Positions 9,023 to 18,914 are shown, counted from the first letter of the stretch. The stretch: 64,000 nt of DNA from Extensimonas soli (GCF_029211265.1 NZ_JARGEL010000028.1:7674-71673), one strand, 5' to 3'. Numbers and translations are program-made. Notes: generated by a model not told the origin, from the letters alone.

Positions 9023-10387
9023 ATGACGGTCAATATCAGCTTTCTCGGTGGCGCTGCCACGGTCACCGGCTCCAAATACCTGGTGCACTACGACGGGCGC
9101 CGTCTGCTCGTCGATTGCGGCCTGTTTCAAGGCTACAAGCAGCTGCGCCTGCGCAACTGGCAGCCCCTGCCCGTGGCGCCCGCCGAAGTCGACTCCGTGG
9201 TGCTGACCCACGCGCACCTGGACCACAGCGGCTACCTGCCGCTGCTTGCGCGCGACGGCTACCACGGCCCCGTGCACAGCACCTCGGGCACGCGCGACCT
9301 GTGCGCCATCCTGCTGCCCGACAGCGGCCATTTGCAGGAAGAAGACGCGGCATTCTTGAACCGCCACCAGCTGAGCGAACACACGCCCGCGCTGCCGCTT
9401 TACACCCAAATCGACGCGCAGCGCTGCCTGAAGCAATTTCGTGCCCACGCGTTCCATCAGCCATTCGAGCCGATTTCCGGCTGGCGCGTGCGCTTCATGC
9501 CGGCGGGCCACATCCTGGGCGCAGCCAGCGTGCTGCTCGAAGTCGGCGGGCGTCGCATACTGTTCTCGGGCGATCTCGGCCGCCCGGACGATCTCATCAT
9601 GAACGCCCCCGAGGCGCCCCCGCAGGCCGACACCGTGCTCGTCGAATCCACCTACGGCGACCGCGAGCACCCGCCCACCGACATCCTGCAGGAGCTCGGC
9701 CCGGCGCTGCAGCGGCTCGCCGAGCGTGGCGGCGTGGCCGTGGTGCCGGTGTTTGCCGTAGGCCGGGCGCAGACCGTGCTGCATGCGATCCACATGCTCA
9801 AGGCGCGCAAAGCCATCCCCGCTTCGCTGCCCGTCTTTCTCGACAGCCCCATGGCCGTGAGCACCACGGGGTTGTTCGAAAAGCACCTGGGCGAGCACCG
9901 CCTGAACCTGCGCCAGTCGCAGGCGCTCTCGCGCGAGGCCACCATGGTGCAGACCACCGACGAATCCAAGGCCCTCGCACGCCGCCACGGCCCCATGGTG
10001 ATCCTGTCCGCCAGCGGCATGGCCACGGGTGGGCGCGTGCTGCATCACCTGGCGCTGTACGCGGGCGACCATCGCAACATGATCATCATCACGGGCCACC
10101 AGGCGCCGGGCACACGCGGCGCACGCATTGCGGACGGCGAAAAGCGCATCCGCATCTTTGGCCAGGAAGTGGACATCCGCGCCGAAGTGGTGGCGCTCAG
10201 CTCCGCCTCGGCGCACTCGGACGCCAACCAGACGCTGGCCTGGTTGCGCAGCATGGAGCACGCGCCCCAGCAGGTGTACGTGGTGCACGGCGAGCCGGGC
10301 GCCGCAGACGCTTTGCGCGGGCGCATCGCCCACGAACTGCGCTGGCGCGCCAGCGTGCCCGAGCACGCCAGCACCTGCCCGGCGTGA
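9023..10387 (+). CDS. Beta-CASP metallo-beta-lactamase-fold RNA-processing-type hydrolase
   Basis: Predicted metal-dependent nuclease of the archaeal CPSF/RNase J-like superfamily, 454 residues. Seen in order: LTHAHLDHSGYLPLL (metal-binding HxHxDH, about 63-77), GHILGAAS, FSGDLGR (metal ligand Asp), a beta-CASP insertion (about 200-330), and the C-terminal SASAHSDANQ and VHGEPGAADAL motifs of the RNA-specificity domain. The start at ATG 9023 follows a GAAAGGA ribosome site; an upstream in-frame ATG at 8954 would add a Cys/Arg-rich extension that looks non-coding. It stands alone between dnaJ and leuC. The substrate is unknown. Confidence 0.88.
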   Translation: MTVNISFLGGAATVTGSKYLVHYDGRRLLVDCGLFQGYKQLRLRNWQPLPVAPAEVDSVVLTHAHLDHSGYLPLLARDGYHGPVHSTSGTRDLCAILLPDSGHLQEEDAAFLNRHQLSEHTPALPLYTQIDAQRCLKQFRAHAFHQPFEPISGWRVRFMPAGHILGAASVLLEVGGRRILFSGDLGRPDDLIMNAPEAPPQADTVLVESTYGDREHPPTDILQELGPALQRLAERGGVAVVPVFAVGRAQTVLHAIHMLKARKAIPASLPVFLDSPMAVSTTGLFEKHLGEHRLNLRQSQALSREATMVQTTDESKALARRHGPMVILSASGMATGGRVLHHLALYAGDHRNMIIITGHQAPGTRGARIADGEKRIRIFGQEVDIRAEVVALSSASAHSDANQTLAWLRSMEHAPQQVYVVHGEPGAADALRGRIAHELRWRASVPEHASTCPA

Positions 10388-10504
10388 GCAGGGTTTGCAT
10401 GCACCTGCCGACTGCCACTCTGTGCCCATGACGCAGCGCCGATGTTTCGCTCCGCGTCCTAAAATCGCTTTTTCCCCACACCAAGACCTTCTCGAGAACC
10501 ATCC

Positions 10505-11926
10505 ATGGGACGCACCCTCTACGACAAAATCTGGGACGAACACGTCATAGACACCGAGGAAGACGGCACCGCCCTGCTCTACATCGACCGGCACCTGGTG
10601 CACGAAGTCACCAGCCCGCAGGCCTTCGAAGGGCTGCGCCAGGCCGGACGCAAGGCATGGCGCATCAGCTCGGTCGTCGCCACGGCCGACCACAACACCC
10701 CGACCACGGGCTGGGAGCGGGGCTACGACGGCATTGCCGACCCGATCAGCAAGGAGCAGATCACCACGCTGGACGCCAACATCGCCGAATTCGGCGCGGC
10801 GGCGTTCTTCCCCTTCATGTCCAAAGGCCAGGGCATCGTGCACGTGATGGGCCCCGAGCAAGGCGCCACGCTGCCCGGCATGACCGTGGTCTGCGGCGAC
10901 AGCCACACGAGCACGCACGGCGCCTTTGGCGCGCTGGCGCACGGCATTGGCACTTCAGAGGTCGAGCACGTGCTCGCCACGCAGACGCTGCTGGCCAAAA
11001 AGGCCAAGAACATGCTCGTCAAGGTCGAAGGGCCGCTTGCGCGCGGCGTCGGCGCCAAGGACATCGTGCTCGCCATCATCGGCAAGATCGGCACCGCCGG
11101 CGGCACGGGCTACACGATAGAGTTCGCCGGCTCGGCGATGCGCGCACTCAGCATGGAAGGCCGCATGACCGTGTGCAACATGGCGATCGAAGCCGGCGCA
11201 CGCGCCGGGCTCGTGGCCGTCGATGACAAAACCATCGAGTACGTCAAAGGCCGCCCGCTCGCGCCCACGGGCGCCGAATGGGAGCAGGCCGCGGCCTACT
11301 GGCGCACGCTGCACTCCGACCCCGACGCGCAGTTCGACCGCGTGGTTGAACTCGACGCGGGCAGCATCGTGCCGCAGGTCACCTGGGGCACGAGCCCCGA
11401 AATGGTGCTCGGTATCGATGCGCGCGTGCCCGACCCCGACAAGGAAAAAGACGCCAACCAGCGCAATGCGATCGAGCGCGCGCTGACCTACATGGGCCTC
11501 ACGCCCGGCAAACCCATTGCCGACATCCACATCGACAAGGTCTTCATCGGCTCGTGCACCAACAGCCGCATTGAAGACCTGCGCGCTGCCGCCGCAGTGG
11601 TCAAGAAATTGGGACAGAAGGTCGCGAAAAACGTCAAGCTTGCAATGGTCGTGCCGGGCTCGGGCCTGGTCAAGGAACAGGCCGAACGCGAGGGCCTGCA
11701 CGAAATCTTCCGCGCCGCCGGCTTCGAGTGGCGCGAACCCGGCTGCTCCATGTGCCTGGCCATGAACGCCGACCGGCTCGAGCCCGGCGAGCGTTGCGCG
11801 AGCACCAGCAACCGCAATTTCGAAGGCCGCCAGGGCGCGGGCGGGCGCACACACCTGGTCAGCCCCGCCATGGCCGCGGCGGCCGCCATCCACGGGCACT
11901 TCGTCGATGTACGCCAATTCGCTTGA
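10505..11926 (+). CDS. leuC: 3-isopropylmalate dehydratase large subunit
   Basis: Isomerises 2-isopropylmalate to 3-isopropylmalate in leucine synthesis, together with LeuD. The 473-residue aconitase-family protein has the cysteines for the 4Fe-4S cluster in the [14 protein letters not shown] segment (about 350) and in [11 protein letters not shown] (about 412-418). Substrate-loop motifs such as [13 protein letters not shown] (near 130) are also present. Length and motifs are complete. leuD and leuB follow, with a small lipoprotein gene inserted directly after leuC. Confidence 0.97.
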   Translation: MGRTLYDKIWDEHVIDTEEDGTALLYIDRHLVHEVTSPQAFEGLRQAGRKAWRISSVVATADHNTPTTGWERGYDGIADPISKEQITTLDANIAEFGAAAFFPFMSKGQGIVHVMGPEQGATLPGMTVVCGDSHTSTHGAFGALAHGIGTSEVEHVLATQTLLAKKAKNMLVKVEGPLARGVGAKDIVLAIIGKIGTAGGTGYTIEFAGSAMRALSMEGRMTVCNMAIEAGARAGLVAVDDKTIEYVKGRPLAPTGAEWEQAAAYWRTLHSDPDAQFDRVVELDAGSIVPQVTWGTSPEMVLGIDARVPDPDKEKDANQRNAIERALTYMGLTPGKPIADIHIDKVFIGSCTNSRIEDLRAAAAVVKKLGQKVAKNVKLAMVVPGSGLVKEQAEREGLHEIFRAAGFEWREPGCSMCLAMNADRLEPGERCASTSNRNFEGRQGAGGRTHLVSPAMAAAAAIHGHFVDVRQFA

Positions 11927-11936
11927 GGCTTCCACC

Positions 11937-12065
11937 ATGAAAAAAACGACTACTGCTGTCCTCCTTGTCCTGCTGGGTTTTGTGCTCAGCGGCTGCAACA
12001 CCATCCAGGGCATGGGGCAGGACGTGCAGAAAGCCGGCAACGCCATCGAGCGCGCCGCCAAGTAA
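11937..12065 (+). CDS. Entericidin-like small lipoprotein
   Basis: A 42-residue protein, starting 10 bp after the leuC stop. It has a Lys-rich start, a hydrophobic stretch and a lipobox LSGC with the lipidated cysteine at position 20. A short amphipathic mature peptide of the type NTIQGMGQDVQKAG follows, ending in AIERAAK. This is the pattern of the entericidin EcnA/EcnB family, cell-envelope lipoproteins that E. coli makes as an antidote/toxin pair; here there is only one. It lies between leuC and leuD on the same strand and is probably cotranscribed. Confidence 0.82.
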   Translation: MKKTTTAVLLVLLGFVLSGCNTIQGMGQDVQKAGNAIERAAK

Positions 12066-12095
12066 GAACCTGTGCCAAGCCCCAGAGACATCGCC

Positions 12096-12746
12096 ATGCA
12101 GAAATTCACCGTGCACCAGGGGCTCGTCGCCCCGCTCGACCGTGAAAACGTCGATACCGACGCCATCATCCCCAAGCAGTTCCTCAAGTCGATCAAGAAA
12201 ACGGGCTTTGGCCCGAACCTGTTCGACGAGTGGCGCTACCTCGACCACGGCGAGCCCGGCATGGATCCGGCCAGCCGCAAGCCCAACCCCGACTTCGTGC
12301 TCAACCAGCCGCGCTACCAGGGCGCGTCCATCCTGCTGGCGCGCAAAAACTTCGGCTGCGGCTCGAGCCGCGAGCACGCACCCTGGGCGCTCGAGCAATA
12401 CGGCTTTCGCGCGCTGATCGCGCCGAGCTTTGCCGACATCTTCTTCAACAACTGCTTCAAGAACGGTCTGCTGCCTATCGTGCTGCCCGAAGGCATCGTC
12501 GACCAGCTCTTCGATGAAGTGGCGGCCTTTCCCGGCTACGAGCTCACGATCGACCTGCAGCGCCAGGTCGTCGTGCGCCCGCAAGGCGAAGAAATCCCGT
12601 TCGAGATCAACGCCTTTCGCAAATACTGCCTGCTGGGCGGCCTCGACGACATCGGCCTCACGCTGCGTCATGCGGACAAAATCCGCGCTTACGAAGCGCA
12701 GCGCCTGGCCACCAAGCCCTGGCTCGCACACACGCTGCTCGCCTGA
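12096..12746 (+). CDS. leuD: 3-isopropylmalate dehydratase small subunit
   Basis: Small subunit of isopropylmalate isomerase, forming the swivel domain that closes the active site on LeuC. It has 216 residues. It begins [10 protein letters not shown] and contains [12 protein letters not shown] (about 20-30) and the conserved [13 protein letters not shown] loop (about 88-100) that contacts substrate. The ATG at 12096 was chosen over a GTG eight codons upstream because it matches the usual LeuD start. It follows leuC with one small gene between. Confidence 0.96.
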   Translation: MQKFTVHQGLVAPLDRENVDTDAIIPKQFLKSIKKTGFGPNLFDEWRYLDHGEPGMDPASRKPNPDFVLNQPRYQGASILLARKNFGCGSSREHAPWALEQYGFRALIAPSFADIFFNNCFKNGLLPIVLPEGIVDQLFDEVAAFPGYELTIDLQRQVVVRPQGEEIPFEINAFRKYCLLGGLDDIGLTLRHADKIRAYEAQRLATKPWLAHTLLA

Positions 12747-12756
12747 ATTAGTAGTA

Positions 12757-12800
12757 AAAATAGCCTCTAGCCAATATAAATCAAGCGCTAGTAGCTATCA
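12757..12800. repeat. 45-bp palindromic repeat, leuD-leuB gap
   Basis: Intergenic copy of the window's main palindromic repeat. It begins AAAATAGCCTCTAG and ends GCGCTAGTAGCTATC, and its two ends are imperfect reverse complements. It lies in the 69-bp gap between leuD and leuB, so it will be transcribed as a stem in the leu message. Confidence 0.75.
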
Positions 12801-12815
12801 ATAAAGAAGTATTTC

Positions 12816-13892
12816 ATGAAAATCGCGATCCTCCCCGGGGACGGCATAGGCCCCGAAATCATGGCCGAAGCCGTCAAAGTCCTGCAGGCGCTCGGCCTGC
12901 GCTTCGAGATGGAAACAGCCCCCATCGGCGGCGCCGCCTACGAGGCCGCCGGCCACCCGCTGCCCGAGACCACGCTGCGGCTCGCGCAGCAGGCCGACGC
13001 CATCCTGTTCGGCGCCGTGGGCGACTGGAAGTACGACAAGCTCGAGCGCCACTTGCGCCCCGAGCAGGCCATCCTGGGCTTGCGCAAGCACCTCGGACTG
13101 TTCGCCAACTTCCGCCCCGCGATCTGCCACGAACAGCTCGTGGGCGCCTCCAGCCTCAAGCCCGAGCTCGTCGCGGGTCTGGACATCCTCATCATCCGCG
13201 AGCTCACGGGCGACATCTATTTCGGCCAGCCGCGTGGGCGCCGCAGCGCCCCCGACGGCGCGTTTGCGGGCGCCGAAGAAGCTTTCGACACCATGCGCTA
13301 CACCCGCCCCGAGATCGAACGCATCGCCCGCGTGGCCTTCGAGGCCGCGCGCAAACGCGGCAAAAAGGTCACGAGCGTCGATAAAGCCAACGTGCTCGAA
13401 ACCTTCCAGTTCTGGAAGGACGTGGTCACCGAAGTGCACCAGGACTACCCCGACGTCACGCTCGAGCACATGTACGTGGACAACGCCGCGATGCAGCTCG
13501 TCAAGGCGCCGAAAAACTTCGACGTGCTCGTCACCGGCAACATGTTCGGCGACATCCTGAGCGACGAGGCTTCCATGCTCACCGGCTCGATCGGCATGCT
13601 GCCCTCGGCCTCGCTCAACGACAAAGGCCAGGGCCTGTACGAGCCCAGCCACGGCAGCGCGCCCGACATCGCGGGCAAAGGCATTGCGAACCCGCTCGCC
13701 ACCATCCTGAGCGCGGCCATGATGCTGCGCTTTTCGCTAGCGCAGCCAGCCGCCGCCGAACGCATCGAGGCCGCCGTCAAACAGGTGCTGGCCCAGGGCC
13801 TGCGCACCGCCGACATCTGGAGCGAAGGCACGACGCGCGTGGGCACACGCGAAATGGGCGACGCGGTGGTCAAGGCGCTGCAAAACCATTGA
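12816..13892 (+). CDS. leuB: 3-isopropylmalate dehydrogenase
   Basis: Oxidises and decarboxylates 3-isopropylmalate to 2-oxoisocaproate with NAD. The 358-residue protein starts [15 protein letters not shown] and has the [14 protein letters not shown] segment (about 128-141). The family signature comes as [12 protein letters not shown], and the NAD-binding [14 protein letters not shown] follows (about 283). All expected metal- and substrate-binding residues appear present. It is the last gene of the leu group; leuA is not in the window. Confidence 0.97.
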   Translation: MKIAILPGDGIGPEIMAEAVKVLQALGLRFEMETAPIGGAAYEAAGHPLPETTLRLAQQADAILFGAVGDWKYDKLERHLRPEQAILGLRKHLGLFANFRPAICHEQLVGASSLKPELVAGLDILIIRELTGDIYFGQPRGRRSAPDGAFAGAEEAFDTMRYTRPEIERIARVAFEAARKRGKKVTSVDKANVLETFQFWKDVVTEVHQDYPDVTLEHMYVDNAAMQLVKAPKNFDVLVTGNMFGDILSDEASMLTGSIGMLPSASLNDKGQGLYEPSHGSAPDIAGKGIANPLATILSAAMMLRFSLAQPAAAERIEAAVKQVLAQGLRTADIWSEGTTRVGTREMGDAVVKALQNH

Positions 13893-13918
13893 GGCGCGCG
13901 CAGCAAGGATCCTAAAAT
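13889..13918 (+). promoter_or_regulatory. Candidate sigma-70 promoter for the first EAL-HDOD gene
   Basis: TTGAGG at 13889-13894, an 18-bp spacer and TAAAAT at 13913-13918, about 40 bp before the ATG at 13959. It overlaps the leuB stop codon. Confidence 0.4.
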
Positions 13919-13958
13919 GCGGCAAACCTCTGCCCAACCCTAGCTACAGCCGCCGCCC

Positions 13959-15227
13959 ATGTCCACCCAAGCCGCACCAGACGCAGCCACGGCAGCGTCT
14001 GCCTCTGGGCCTTTCGCCGTCGCCATGATCGCGCGCCAGGCCATCGTGAATACCCAGCAGGCCGTGATTGGCCATGAGCTATTCAACCGCGCGCGCTCGA
14101 GCGGCGAACACACGGCGACCAGCGACGTGCTTCTCATGTTCACGGCCTTGTCGCACACGGGCGCCGAGGAACTGCTGGGCAACAAGCTCATCTTCATCAA
14201 CTGCACGCACGAAACCCTGGCCGGTGGACATCTGGATCTGCTGAACCCGGACAAGGTGGTGCTCGAGATTCCCCCACTGGGCCACACCGCCGTCGATGAG
14301 GTCAACGCCCGCCTGCCCATCCTGAGCGCCTTGCGCGAACGCGGCTTTCACCTGGCCTTCAACCACACGGTGCTCGAATCGGCCTACGCGCCCTGGCTGC
14401 CGCTGGCCGATTACATCAAGCTCGACCTGTCCGTGCTCGCCCCCGACCAGCTGGCCGTGCTCGTGCGCTACGCCGGGCGGCACTCCAAGGCCGAACTCAT
14501 CGCCGAAAAAGTCGAAACCGCACAGCAGTACGACTTTGCCGCAGGCCAGGGCATCGCGCTCTTCCAAGGCTATTGGTTCGCACGTCCGGCAGTCATAGAA
14601 GCGCGCGTACTCACCCCTGCCCAAGCCTGCATCATCGAGCTCATCAACAAGGTACGCCAGCAAGCCAGCACGGAAGAAATCGAAGAGGTGCTCAAAAAAG
14701 ACCCGAGCCTGGCCTTCAACCTGCTGCGCCTGATCAATTCGGCAGGCTTCGGGTTGCAGCATGAAATCACCTCGCTGCGCCAGGCAGTGCTGCTGCTGGG
14801 CCTCAAGAAGCTGTTCCGCTGGGCTGCTTTGCTGTTCACGGCCACGCGCGCCAGCGGGGCTCCGTCCTCCCTAGGACACACCGCCGTCGTGCGTGGCCGG
14901 CTCATGGAACTGCTGACATTGGAAATTCTTTCCCAGGAAGATGCCGACCAAGCCTTCGTCACAGGAATTTTCTCTTTGCTCGACGTGATGCTCGGCATGC
15001 CCATGGAAGCTGCCCTGGGCCTGCTGAATCTTCCTGCCGTCGTCGTAGCAGCATTGCTGCGGCACGAGGGCACCCTGGGCGACCTGTTGACGCTGGCCCA
15101 AGCCTGCGAGATGAACGACGATGCCGCCTTCGACCGCGCCGCGCACAACCTGCGCCTGACGAGCTCGCAAATCAACCTTGCACACCTGCAGGCATTGGCC
15201 TGGGCCGACCAGTTCAGCGAGCAGTAG
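13959..15227 (+). CDS. EAL-HDOD signalling protein (YuxH-type), copy 1
   Basis: Putative cytoplasmic regulator of 422 residues. It has a degenerate EAL-type domain (about 20-215) followed by an HDOD domain (about 215-410). The catalytic EAL signature is replaced by GHELFNR, so c-di-GMP hydrolysis is unlikely and a binding or scaffold role is more plausible. The HDOD part holds the usual FNLLRLINSAGFG segment (about 248) and a Leu-rich LLLGLKKLFRWAALL helix. It is followed at once by a close paralogue on the same strand, indicating tandem duplication. The partner proteins are unknown. Confidence 0.85.
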   Translation: MSTQAAPDAATAASASGPFAVAMIARQAIVNTQQAVIGHELFNRARSSGEHTATSDVLLMFTALSHTGAEELLGNKLIFINCTHETLAGGHLDLLNPDKVVLEIPPLGHTAVDEVNARLPILSALRERGFHLAFNHTVLESAYAPWLPLADYIKLDLSVLAPDQLAVLVRYAGRHSKAELIAEKVETAQQYDFAAGQGIALFQGYWFARPAVIEARVLTPAQACIIELINKVRQQASTEEIEEVLKKDPSLAFNLLRLINSAGFGLQHEITSLRQAVLLLGLKKLFRWAALLFTATRASGAPSSLGHTAVVRGRLMELLTLEILSQEDADQAFVTGIFSLLDVMLGMPMEAALGLLNLPAVVVAALLRHEGTLGDLLTLAQACEMNDDAAFDRAAHNLRLTSSQINLAHLQALAWADQFSEQ

Positions 15228-15304
15228 CGCTCAAGCACAACCAGGTCGCGCGTCGTGGCATGGGCCATAGAATGCCGCTTTCCTGGCCCCTCACTCCGCA
15301 CGCC

Positions 15305-16612
15305 ATGCCCAGCCCTCACACCACAGACACAGCAACCGCAGACACAGCGGCGACAGAAAATGTAGCCGCCATGGAAGCTGCCGAAGCCACGAATCTGGCC
15401 ATCATCGCGCGCCAGCCCATCGTCGATGCGCAGCGTGCCGTCTATGGCTACGAGCTGTTCGACCGCACCACGGCCTCGGACCACCATACGGCCGCCAGCG
15501 ACGCGGCCTTGTTGTTCAATGCGCTGTCCAATGCAGGCACTGAAGCACTGGTCGGCAAAAAAACGGTGTTCATCAACTGCACGCACGAAAGCCTGGCAGG
15601 CGGCCACCTGGAGCTCGTCCACCCCGAAAAAGTGGTGCTCGAGGTACCGCCGCTCGCGGGCGAGGCCTCGGCGGAGGACATCGAGGGGCGCGTTGCCACG
15701 CTGCAGGCCCTGCGCCAGCGCGGCTTTCGCCTCGCTTTCGACCAGCAGGTGCTGCGCCGCCCCTACGCCAGCTGGCTACCGCTGGCGAGCTTCGTCAAGC
15801 TCGACATGCAAGCCTTCAAGCCGGAACTCGCTGCGCCGCTGGTGCAATTCGCGCGTGCGCACAGCCAGGCCACGCTCGTCGCCGAAAAAGTCGAAACCGC
15901 AGAGCAATTCCAGCGCATGGCAGACCTCGGCGTGACGCTGTTCCAGGGGTTCTGGTTCGCGCGCCCCGTGCTGGTGCAGACCACCATCGCCCGCCCCTCG
16001 CAAGCCATCACCATCCAACTCATCAACCTGGTGCGCAAGCAGGCCAGCACGGCGGAGATCGAGGAACTCCTCAAGCGCGACCCGGCCCTGTCCTTTAACC
16101 TGCTGCGCTACATCAACTCCTCGGGGTTCGGACTGTCGTGCGAAGTCACCTCGTTTCGCCATGCGGTGATGATCCTCGGCCTGAAAAAGCTGTTCCGCTG
16201 GGCGGCGCTGCTTTTGACGACCTCGCGCGCTGGCGGCCCGCCACCCGTCGTGGGCACCACCGCCGTGGTACGCGGCCGGCTCATGGAACTGCTCGCCGCC
16301 GAATTGCTGCCCCCCGAGGAATGCGATAACGCCTTTGTCGTGGGCGTGTTTTCGCTGCTCGACGTCATGCTCGGCATGCCGCTGGAAAAAGCCCTGGAGT
16401 CCGTGGCTTTGCCGGATTCCGTGACCGAAGCACTGCTGCATGGAAAAGGGGTGTTCGCGCCTTTTCTCGAACTCACCAAAGCCTGCGAAAGCGGCGACGA
16501 GGAGACCTTCGCGCGCCTCGCGCAGGAATTGCATCTCACCAACCGGCAGGTCAACTGGGCGCATCTGCAGGCCCTGACCTGGGCCGAAAGCCTGGACGAA
16601 GCAGCGGCCTGA
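15305..16612 (+). CDS. EAL-HDOD signalling protein (YuxH-type), copy 2
   Basis: A 435-residue paralogue of the preceding gene with the same two-domain layout: degenerate EAL (about 35-235, with GYELFDR in place of a catalytic EAL motif) and HDOD (about 235-425, with FNLLRYINSSGFG). The two proteins share long near-identical segments, such as VFINCTHESLAGGHL against IFINCTHETLAGGHL. The N-terminal 25 residues are Thr/Ala-rich and unalike. The ATG at 15305 is taken; an in-frame start exists at 15260. The two copies may form heteromers. Confidence 0.84.
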   Translation: MPSPHTTDTATADTAATENVAAMEAAEATNLAIIARQPIVDAQRAVYGYELFDRTTASDHHTAASDAALLFNALSNAGTEALVGKKTVFINCTHESLAGGHLELVHPEKVVLEVPPLAGEASAEDIEGRVATLQALRQRGFRLAFDQQVLRRPYASWLPLASFVKLDMQAFKPELAAPLVQFARAHSQATLVAEKVETAEQFQRMADLGVTLFQGFWFARPVLVQTTIARPSQAITIQLINLVRKQASTAEIEELLKRDPALSFNLLRYINSSGFGLSCEVTSFRHAVMILGLKKLFRWAALLLTTSRAGGPPPVVGTTAVVRGRLMELLAAELLPPEECDNAFVVGVFSLLDVMLGMPLEKALESVALPDSVTEALLHGKGVFAPFLELTKACESGDEETFARLAQELHLTNRQVNWAHLQALTWAESLDEAAA

Positions 16613-16633
16613 CGCGCGGCCGCGGGCCGACCG

Positions 16634-17068
16634 TCAGCCCGCCGAACGCACCCAGCGCACGATGTCGGCCGCACCCAGCGCGCCCGAGATGCGCGCCACC
16701 TCGCGCCCGCCGCGAAACAAAATCATGGTCGGGATGCTGCGAATACCGTAGCGTGCAGCGATGTCCTGCTGCGCTTCGGTATTGAGCTTTGCCAGGCGCA
16801 CTTCGGGCTCGAGCTGGCGCGCAGCCTCGGCAAAGGCTGGCGCCATCTGGCGGCACGGCCCGCACCAGGGCGCCCAGAAGTCGACCAGCACAGGAATCTG
16901 GTTGCGCCCGATATGGCGCTCGAAGCTCTGTGCGTCGAGCTCCAGCGGCGCGCCCGTGAACAGCGCTTGGTGGCATTTGCCGCAGCTGGGCGCGCTGCGC
17001 AGCTGCGTGGACTGCACGCGGTTCGTGGTGTGGCAATGAGGGCAAACGATGTGCAAGGCTTCGGTCAT
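16634..17068 (-). CDS. trxC: Thioredoxin 2 (zinc-binding thioredoxin)
   Basis: Cytoplasmic disulphide reductase of 144 residues. The N-terminal zinc ribbon has two CxxC pairs (CPHCHTTNRV and CGKCH). A thioredoxin fold follows with active site FWAPWCGPCRQMAP and the cis-proline loop IRSIPTMILF. TrxC enzymes are usually linked to oxidative stress. The ATG at 17068 starts the zinc ribbon; a longer frame upstream has no family match. It stands alone, with its tail converging on the EAL-HDOD genes. Confidence 0.94.
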   Translation of the reverse strand: MTEALHIVCPHCHTTNRVQSTQLRSAPSCGKCHQALFTGAPLELDAQSFERHIGRNQIPVLVDFWAPWCGPCRQMAPAFAEAARQLEPEVRLAKLNTEAQQDIAARYGIRSIPTMILFRGGREVARISGALGAADIVRWVRSAG

Positions 17069-17150
17069 GGTGGTCGGGTAGTCGTGGGGTGGATCGCTGC
17101 CTTGCATATCGGGTTGCCGGCGCGTGGTTCAATACCAATCCCTACGCCCC

Positions 17151-17405
17151 CTATCCATAGCGAATTTTCATCGCCAGGATGGCCCCCGCCAGCGCGAGCG
17201 TGACCGCATTCGCGGCGACGAGGGGCCAGGCCTGCAGCAGCAGGCCATAGACGAGCCACAGCGCAATGCCCACGGTGAACGCGGCGTACATGCCCAGCGA
17301 AATGCCCCGCACGTCGCGCGTGCGGAAGGTGTGCAGGGCCTGCGGCACGAAGCTGCAGGTGGTGAGCGTGGCGGCAAGGTAGCCTATCCAATCCGTCCAG
17401 TGCAT
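17151..17405 (-). CDS. SemiSWEET-type PQ-loop sugar transporter
   Basis: An 84-residue membrane protein with three predicted helices, the size of a bacterial SemiSWEET half-transporter that works as a dimer. The PQ-loop signature appears as CSFVPQALHTFRTRD (about 17-31), followed by GISLGMYAAFTVGIALWLVYG, here split over helices two and three. Characterised SemiSWEETs move sugars by facilitated diffusion; the substrate here is unknown. It lies 3 bp downstream of dacB on the same strand and is probably cotranscribed. Confidence 0.85.
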   Translation of the reverse strand: MHWTDWIGYLAATLTTCSFVPQALHTFRTRDVRGISLGMYAAFTVGIALWLVYGLLLQAWPLVAANAVTLALAGAILAMKIRYG

Positions 17406-17408
17406 AGC

Positions 17409-18914
17409 TCAGGGCTGCGCGCGCACCCACTCGACGAGGCGCTCGAGCGCCGGGCGCGCGGCCGCGGCGCTGGGGTGATTGACGAGCGCCACGAGCACCC
17501 AGCGCCGGCCGCTGGGCGCATCGACGTAGCCGGCGATGGCCACCACGTCGCGCAGGCTGCCCGTCTTGAGGTGCGCCTGGCCCGCGGCGCTGGCCTGGTT
17601 GCGGCGCAAGGTGCCATCGACGCCAAGAATGGGCAGCGACGCGGCGAGCTCGGGCATCACGGGCGCGCGCCAGGCGCTTTGCAGCATGCGCCCGAGCGCT
17701 TGCGCGCTGACGTGCGCGCTGCGGCTCAGACCGGCGCCGTTGTCGAGCTGCGGCGGCGCGGCGTCGGGCAGGCGTTCCTGCCACCACTGGCGCATGATGG
17801 CGCGCGCCCCCTCGCGCGTGGCGACGCCGTTTTTTTGCAGCGCAAGCGTGAGGAAAATCTGCTGCGCCATGACGTTGTTGCTGAACTTGTTCACGTCGCG
17901 CACCACCTCGGCCAGCGTGGGCGAACTGGCGCTGAAAATGGGCTGCAGCCCCGCCGGCACGCGCCCATCGCGCACGCCGCCGTCCAACGTTCCTCCGAGT
18001 TCGCGCCACAGGCCCGCGATCGCCTGCGCGGCGAAGTTCTGCGGATCGGCCGCCGCCACGGGCCAAACGCGCTCGCCGCAGGCCGCCGGGTAGCTGCCGC
18101 GAAAGACGGTGCGCCGCGCATCGGAGAGCTCGGCGCGCAGGCCCGCGCGCCAGTCGCCGCAGGGCGTGCCGGCAGGCGCGAGCGGCACCTGCGTCTGGCG
18201 CTGCACGCCCGCAAGCGGCAGGTCGTAGTGGATGCGCGCCACGCCCGCGGCCTCGTCGGGGATGAAGCCCATGCCCACGGCCTGGTAGTTGAGCAGCAGC
18301 GCATCGGGCGCGGCGTTGTAGGGGCGCAGCGGCTCGCCGTCGAAGTCGGCCGGGTCTTGCGGCGGCAGCTCGAAGGCCGTGCGGTCGAGCACGATGTCGC
18401 CGGCGATGCGCACTATGCCTTGCGCCTGCACGCGCTTGAGCAGCAGCCACAGGCGCTCGGCCACGAGCTTGGGGTCGCCCTGGCCGCGCAGGTACAGGTT
18501 GCCGTGCAGCGTGCCGCCCTGCACCGCACCGTCGGCATAGACGGGCGTTTGCCAGATGAAGGACGGCCCGAGCAGGTCGAGCGCCGCGTAAGTGCTGACG
18601 AGCTTCATGACCGAAGCCGGGTTCATGGGCACCTGCGCGCGGTACGCCAGGCGCGGCGGCTGGCGCGTGTCCTGCGCGTCAGCCACCCAGACGGCCAGCG
18701 CCTCACGCGGCAGCTGCGCACGCGCCAAAGCGGCTTCCACGGCCGCGGGCAAAGCCGATGCAGCTACGGAAGCAGGAGCGCCCGCCGCAGGCTGGGCCCT
18801 GGCCGCGCCCAGGCACAAGACCAGCCCCGCCGCAGCCACACAAAAAACCCGCGCGGCCCGCAGCAAAACGCCGGTGCCCACGCAGGTGGTGAAAGAAGAA
18901 AGCGCACAGCACAT
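17409..18914 (-). CDS. dacB: D-alanyl-D-alanine carboxypeptidase/endopeptidase (PBP4 type)
   Basis: Periplasmic peptidoglycan hydrolase of 501 residues, class C low-molecular-weight penicillin-binding protein. An N-terminal signal sequence ends in AARAQPA (about 40). The three serine-hydrolase motifs are present: SVMK (Ser101, Lys104), an SNN motif in the KFSNNVMAQQ segment, and KTGS near the C-terminus (HLKTGSLRDVV). The large insertion between the first two motifs is normal for PBP4. The ATG at 18914 was chosen because the upstream frame overlaps the hsp20 gene and has no signal sequence. The SemiSWEET gene follows. Confidence 0.92.
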   Translation of the reverse strand: MCCALSSFTTCVGTGVLLRAARVFCVAAAGLVLCLGAARAQPAAGAPASVAASALPAAVEAALARAQLPREALAVWVADAQDTRQPPRLAYRAQVPMNPASVMKLVSTYAALDLLGPSFIWQTPVYADGAVQGGTLHGNLYLRGQGDPKLVAERLWLLLKRVQAQGIVRIAGDIVLDRTAFELPPQDPADFDGEPLRPYNAAPDALLLNYQAVGMGFIPDEAAGVARIHYDLPLAGVQRQTQVPLAPAGTPCGDWRAGLRAELSDARRTVFRGSYPAACGERVWPVAAADPQNFAAQAIAGLWRELGGTLDGGVRDGRVPAGLQPIFSASSPTLAEVVRDVNKFSNNVMAQQIFLTLALQKNGVATREGARAIMRQWWQERLPDAAPPQLDNGAGLSRSAHVSAQALGRMLQSAWRAPVMPELAASLPILGVDGTLRRNQASAAGQAHLKTGSLRDVVAIAGYVDAPSGRRWVLVALVNHPSAAAARPALERLVEWVRAQP

